Below are positions 61,212-64,000 of a stretch of 64,000 nt of DNA, piece by piece (position 1 is the first letter of the stretch; each line of letters opens with the position of its first letter). The stretch spans positions 338,062-402,061 of the forward strand of contig JAIXMN010000031.1 of assembly GCA_025716815.1 (NCBI GenBank), in the 5' to 3' direction. The notes under the pieces were generated by a model that was not told where the DNA came from, searched no databases, and was given only the letters and a program-made list of their open reading frames with translations. The DNA is from Dichotomocladium elegans (taxonomy: Eukaryota; Mucoromycota; Mucoromycetes; Mucorales; Lichtheimiaceae). The position numbers and the translations under genes were made by a program.

Positions 61212-62798
61212 ATGTCCGATAAAGCTGTGTACGGATATCCACAGGTTAGTCATTATAGAATGCTGAGCAAGACCATCCACTCATTCCATCTCTAGCGCGA
61301 GCATCCGCAATCCACTAGTCGCGGTAGTGGTAGACGCTACATGCCAATTCGGAAGGTTTGTTGGGATACAATTGGGGAAGGCAGATTGTAGAACCTTTTA
61401 CTTGACGATTCTTTTCTCGTGTAGAACGCTTGTATTGTTTGTGGTGTATGTTTTACTTGCTCCAAGGTTAGTTAATGGAACAGCGGTGAGTCCGTCGAGA
61501 TTGAGGCAAAACGATTTGACACGTTTATCGTGCAACAGTATTATGCCAATGATTGCACATGCAGTGAGCTCCAGCCGAGACGAGGGAAGAATCTACCTGA
61601 AGGGACGCTCGATTCAAGGGCCAAGAAATTGCATCCACAGGACAAAGACGATTACGAATTCTCGCTGAAATGGCTGACTGAACATGCGCATGAGATGCAT
61701 AAAGACGCGAACGGAGAGGTGGTAGGTCTTTCTGAAATGGCACAGGTGTCTCTATGCAAGGCACACAGTAGCACTTTGTACCGGGCCCAAAAGAAGCACG
61801 AGCGAAGCAAACAGCAGCTCCCCCTACCGCCACCATCGATATGCCCTCCTCCGGAAGTTAACGGTTATATGGAGATTGATCATTACCGCACCAGTGACTA
61901 TCAACTCCACCATGCGCACCCACCACCATCACAACAACAGCCAACACCCTTCCAACCCATGATGATTGACGCACGTAGCAGTTTAGCAGCAAAAGCACGT
62001 ACGCTAGGTCGCATTGAACAGTATCAAGGCGATGGTCCCGACCTAACTATGATGACCAGCTCTACGTCCCTCAAGCGTAAGCGGTTAGAAGATGGTAGCG
62101 GTGGAATTTCCAGGCAGCACTCAAGTGCATCGACCCCACTCCTGGCGCATCCATATACCTCTCCCTCGTCCCCGATACCCCATGTAGATATGAGCGGTTT
62201 TCCATCGATGCATCAGCTCCCGCCGCTTCAGCAGCAACAGCCTCCAGTATCGCAAGCACCCTCGCCACGAAGCCATAGCTCGTCCGTATCATCGCTTCCA
62301 CTTCGACTTCATCAATTTAGCCATCCTCCGCAATTGCAGCAGCAACAACAGACACCGGTTCCACCACTCGACGACGCAGGTAGCACAAAAATGATGACTT
62401 CGCCGCCATATCATTTTAGTAAAGTTCACCATCAATCACCTCCACTCGTACCGGTCCCATTTACATCCTTCTCATCCTCTTCATCGCCATCTTTGGACGG
62501 TCCTAGCGTTGATACTGTATCACTGAAGAGCACAAATGGCGCCAAATCCACCTATTACATCCGTAATCTGGCCATCACTGACACATTCACCTTTCGTGAT
62601 CTATTAACGGAGGTGGACATGATTGGCAAACCTCCTCATGGAAAGAAGATTGTTATTTCAGATGAGAGAAATCAATTGATATACCCCATGGATCAAGCAA
62701 TCCGTAGCGTTGTCCGTCGTCCTGCTGCCAATCATGTCGAATTCTGCCTGGGTCTGAAGGATAGTTCGCCAGTCGATTGGAGTACATATACAACATGA
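61212..62798 (+). CDS. Cys-rich N-terminal, Pro/Gln/Ser-rich protein, unrecognised
   Basis: Four exons are proposed (61212-61244, 61296-61355, 61425-61466, 61539-62798), giving about 464 residues; exon 4 might start at 61506 (39-nt intron, 11 more residues). I do not recognise the family. Exon 3 (42 nt) encodes NACIVCGVCFTCSK, a CX2CX2CX2C motif, and exon 4 continues with NDCTCSELQPRRGKNLP. Next comes a helical block (DYEFSLKWLTEHAHEMHKD, GLSEMAQVSLCKAHSS). The middle (about residues 150-360) is Pro/Gln/Ser-rich. The C-terminus is a second compact block (TYYIRNLAITDTFTFRDLL, GKKIVISDERNQLIYPM, NHVEFCLGLKD). Two conserved-looking ends around a disordered middle suggest a regulator, and the Cys motif suggests a metal site. 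The small 5' exons rest on junction signals and phase only. Confidence 0.6.
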
Positions 62799-63191
62799 TC
62801 ATTCTACTCAATTACTCTATAGATACCTCTCTCGTTCCCTTACCTGTCAAATGGGAGAAGGTGAAAACAAAAGACCCTTTTTTTTTGCTTTTCTTCGACG
62901 TTTGCTGGTTTTTCCCCTCCCTTTGACTCGTCTTCTTTGTTAACATTTTCTTTATCTTTTTATTTAAATGCGCTCTACCCTTTCAACCACCTCAGTCTCA
63001 AATCCATACCTCCCCCCCCCAACTCTCCACAAGACATTTACATGGTCTTCCGGCCATTACACTCTTTAATCATGATGTGTCACTTCATGTGATCAAATAT
63101 GGCTTGTTTAGGAGCTCCGTTTACGGATTTTATTTTAAATTTACATCTCTTTTAGTTCTTTTTCACTTTAGCGCGTTACTATCTTGCACCC
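62799..63191. other. Spacer, probably 3' and 5' untranslated DNA
   Basis: T-rich and C-rich runs (62876-62885, 63012-63020) separate the Cys-rich gene from the small gene that starts at 63192. No frame of interest is seen. Confidence 0.55.
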
Positions 63192-63530
63192 ATGAGCCCA
63201 TCCAGGAATTTTTGGAGTCCCCGCGATGCCAGTTCTTCAAAGCCTGGGTCTATTGATAACAATGTTAAGCAAGCGGATCCTTCTTTCTGGTATCCAAGGT
63301 AGCAATGCTATCAAAAAAGCAATCGTTGGGGACTAACGCGCTCTGCATATCAAACTGGACAATATTCGCCTGGTTCGCCTTTGTGTTGGCTGGGCGTGTG
63401 TAGGAAGTACGACCTGTCTTCTGTTGCCTGGGGTAATGCAGCCCTGAATGGTCAAGAGGACCCCACTACCGAGATTCAATACACCTACTGGAGGAAATCA
63501 TCGCCTCCCAAGAAGGAGGATAAGAAATGA
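63192..63530 (+). CDS. Small two-exon protein, 77 residues, unrecognised
   Basis: Exon 1 (63192-63298) and exon 2 (63404-63530) are joined by a 105-nt GTAGCA...GTGTAG intron with a good branch site (ACTAAC near 63332). The product starts MSPSRNFWSPRDASSSKPG and contains SFWYPRKYDLSSVAWGN across the junction, then QYTYWRKSSPPKKEDKK at the end. It is soluble, Trp/Tyr-rich and has a basic tail; there is no signal peptide or membrane segment. Codon choice and the exact phase match argue that it is real, but I cannot name it. Each exon alone is too short to be found by simple frame searches. Confidence 0.55.
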
Positions 63531-64000
63531 TGATACATACGAATAGCAGTAGTTCATTTCCGAACACCACGTAGCAGTTCAGTAACCCATGTATAGCTTT
63601 CTGTTCTTACCCAATATGGTTGATTGTTTGTATTCAGGACGAACCTTAACACTGTATCTTCCTTCTTTTGATTTCGCTTTTCTTTTTTTTTTTGAGGGAG
63701 GGGGAGAGGGAGGAGACATTATGCAATGAAAAGAAAAAGGGAAAGGTTAGAGAAGCGTGGTGAACAAAAATCGCTTAACCCTTTTGGTAAACAAAAAAAG
63801 AAATGCGCGACGATGCATAGCACTCTCTGAAAATCACCAAGGTGATGATCTACCAATGGATTTGCCATTTTTTTCGTTGAAAAGTTAGCTGGACTATCTG
63901 AATGTCTGGTTTTAACTACGCTGCCTGCATACCACCCCATATCAAACGATCAGTCAATTTAACGGTCCAGAAAAGACGTTGAGAATCTGTTTGAAAAATT
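63531..64000. other. Right edge of the window
   Basis: There is a T run (63682-63693) and a G/A-rich run (63694-63716) after the small gene. A 73-codon minus-strand frame (63719-63940) has no recognisable content. A neighbouring gene may begin beyond the edge. Confidence 0.5.

Overview
The window is nuclear DNA of a filamentous fungus, most likely an early-diverging one of the Mucorales type (Lichtheimia or Absidia would fit; the genus cannot be fixed from sequence alone). The reasons are many short spliceosomal introns (mostly 50-110 nt, with TAG or CAG acceptors), abundant CAG/CAA-encoded polyglutamine, fungus-specific families (Reg1-type DUF1752, Zn2Cys6 regulators, BRE4-type transporters, lanosterol synthase) and a Helitron. 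Almost every gene is split, so exon structures were rebuilt by joining reading frames at GT-AG (three times GC-AG) junctions that keep phase and restore recognisable protein motifs. These models come from one sequence, with no transcript data.

Layout. 1-6518: an autonomous-type Helitron whose long Rep/helicase gene is broken by one frameshift; its 3' terminus (hairpins plus CTAG before T) is visible, its 5' end is not. 7118-17204: a Reg1-like phosphatase-1 regulator (-), a Derlin with a Cdc48-binding SHP box (+), a tail-anchored coiled-coil protein (+), a DCAF7/WDR68 WD40 protein (-) and a FYVE-finger protein (+). 17504-23957: valyl-tRNA synthetase with a mitochondrial-type N-terminus in 16 exons (-) and a protein with a Bni4-like C-terminus (-). 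23958-28140 is a 4.2-kb stretch with no gene I can support. 28141-39548: a Pho80/Pcl-type cyclin (+), ribosome-biogenesis factor RRS1 (-), a long PH-domain coiled-coil protein (+), a regulator-like protein with only the middle homology region (+), and a Zn2Cys6 regulator with two complete zinc clusters (-). 42402-53785: lanosterol synthase ERG7 (+), a BRE4/FUSC-type membrane transporter (+) and a peroxisomal ABCD half-transporter (-). 53786-56326: transposon debris, including a decayed Tc1/mariner-like transposase and a diverged repeat shared with 50062-50143. 56327-63530: an FBXO9/Hrt3-type F-box protein (+), a DUF4436 membrane protein (-), a hotdog/DUF4442 thioesterase-like protein (+), an unrecognised protein with a CX2CX2CX2C exon (+) and a 77-residue two-exon gene (+).

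The genes are mostly ordinary housekeeping and regulatory genes, with no cluster-like logic. Loose themes are endomembrane and lipid functions (Derlin, FYVE, PH, ERG7, ABCD, BRE4-like) and two proteins with PP1-docking motifs. The most unusual things are the double zinc-cluster regulator, the paired CX2CX4HX7C knuckles at the start of the Helitron protein, three GC-AG introns among about 78 inferred introns, the Cys-rich microexon gene, and the palindrome-centred repeat near the ABCD gene. I did not find a clearly new multi-gene system.
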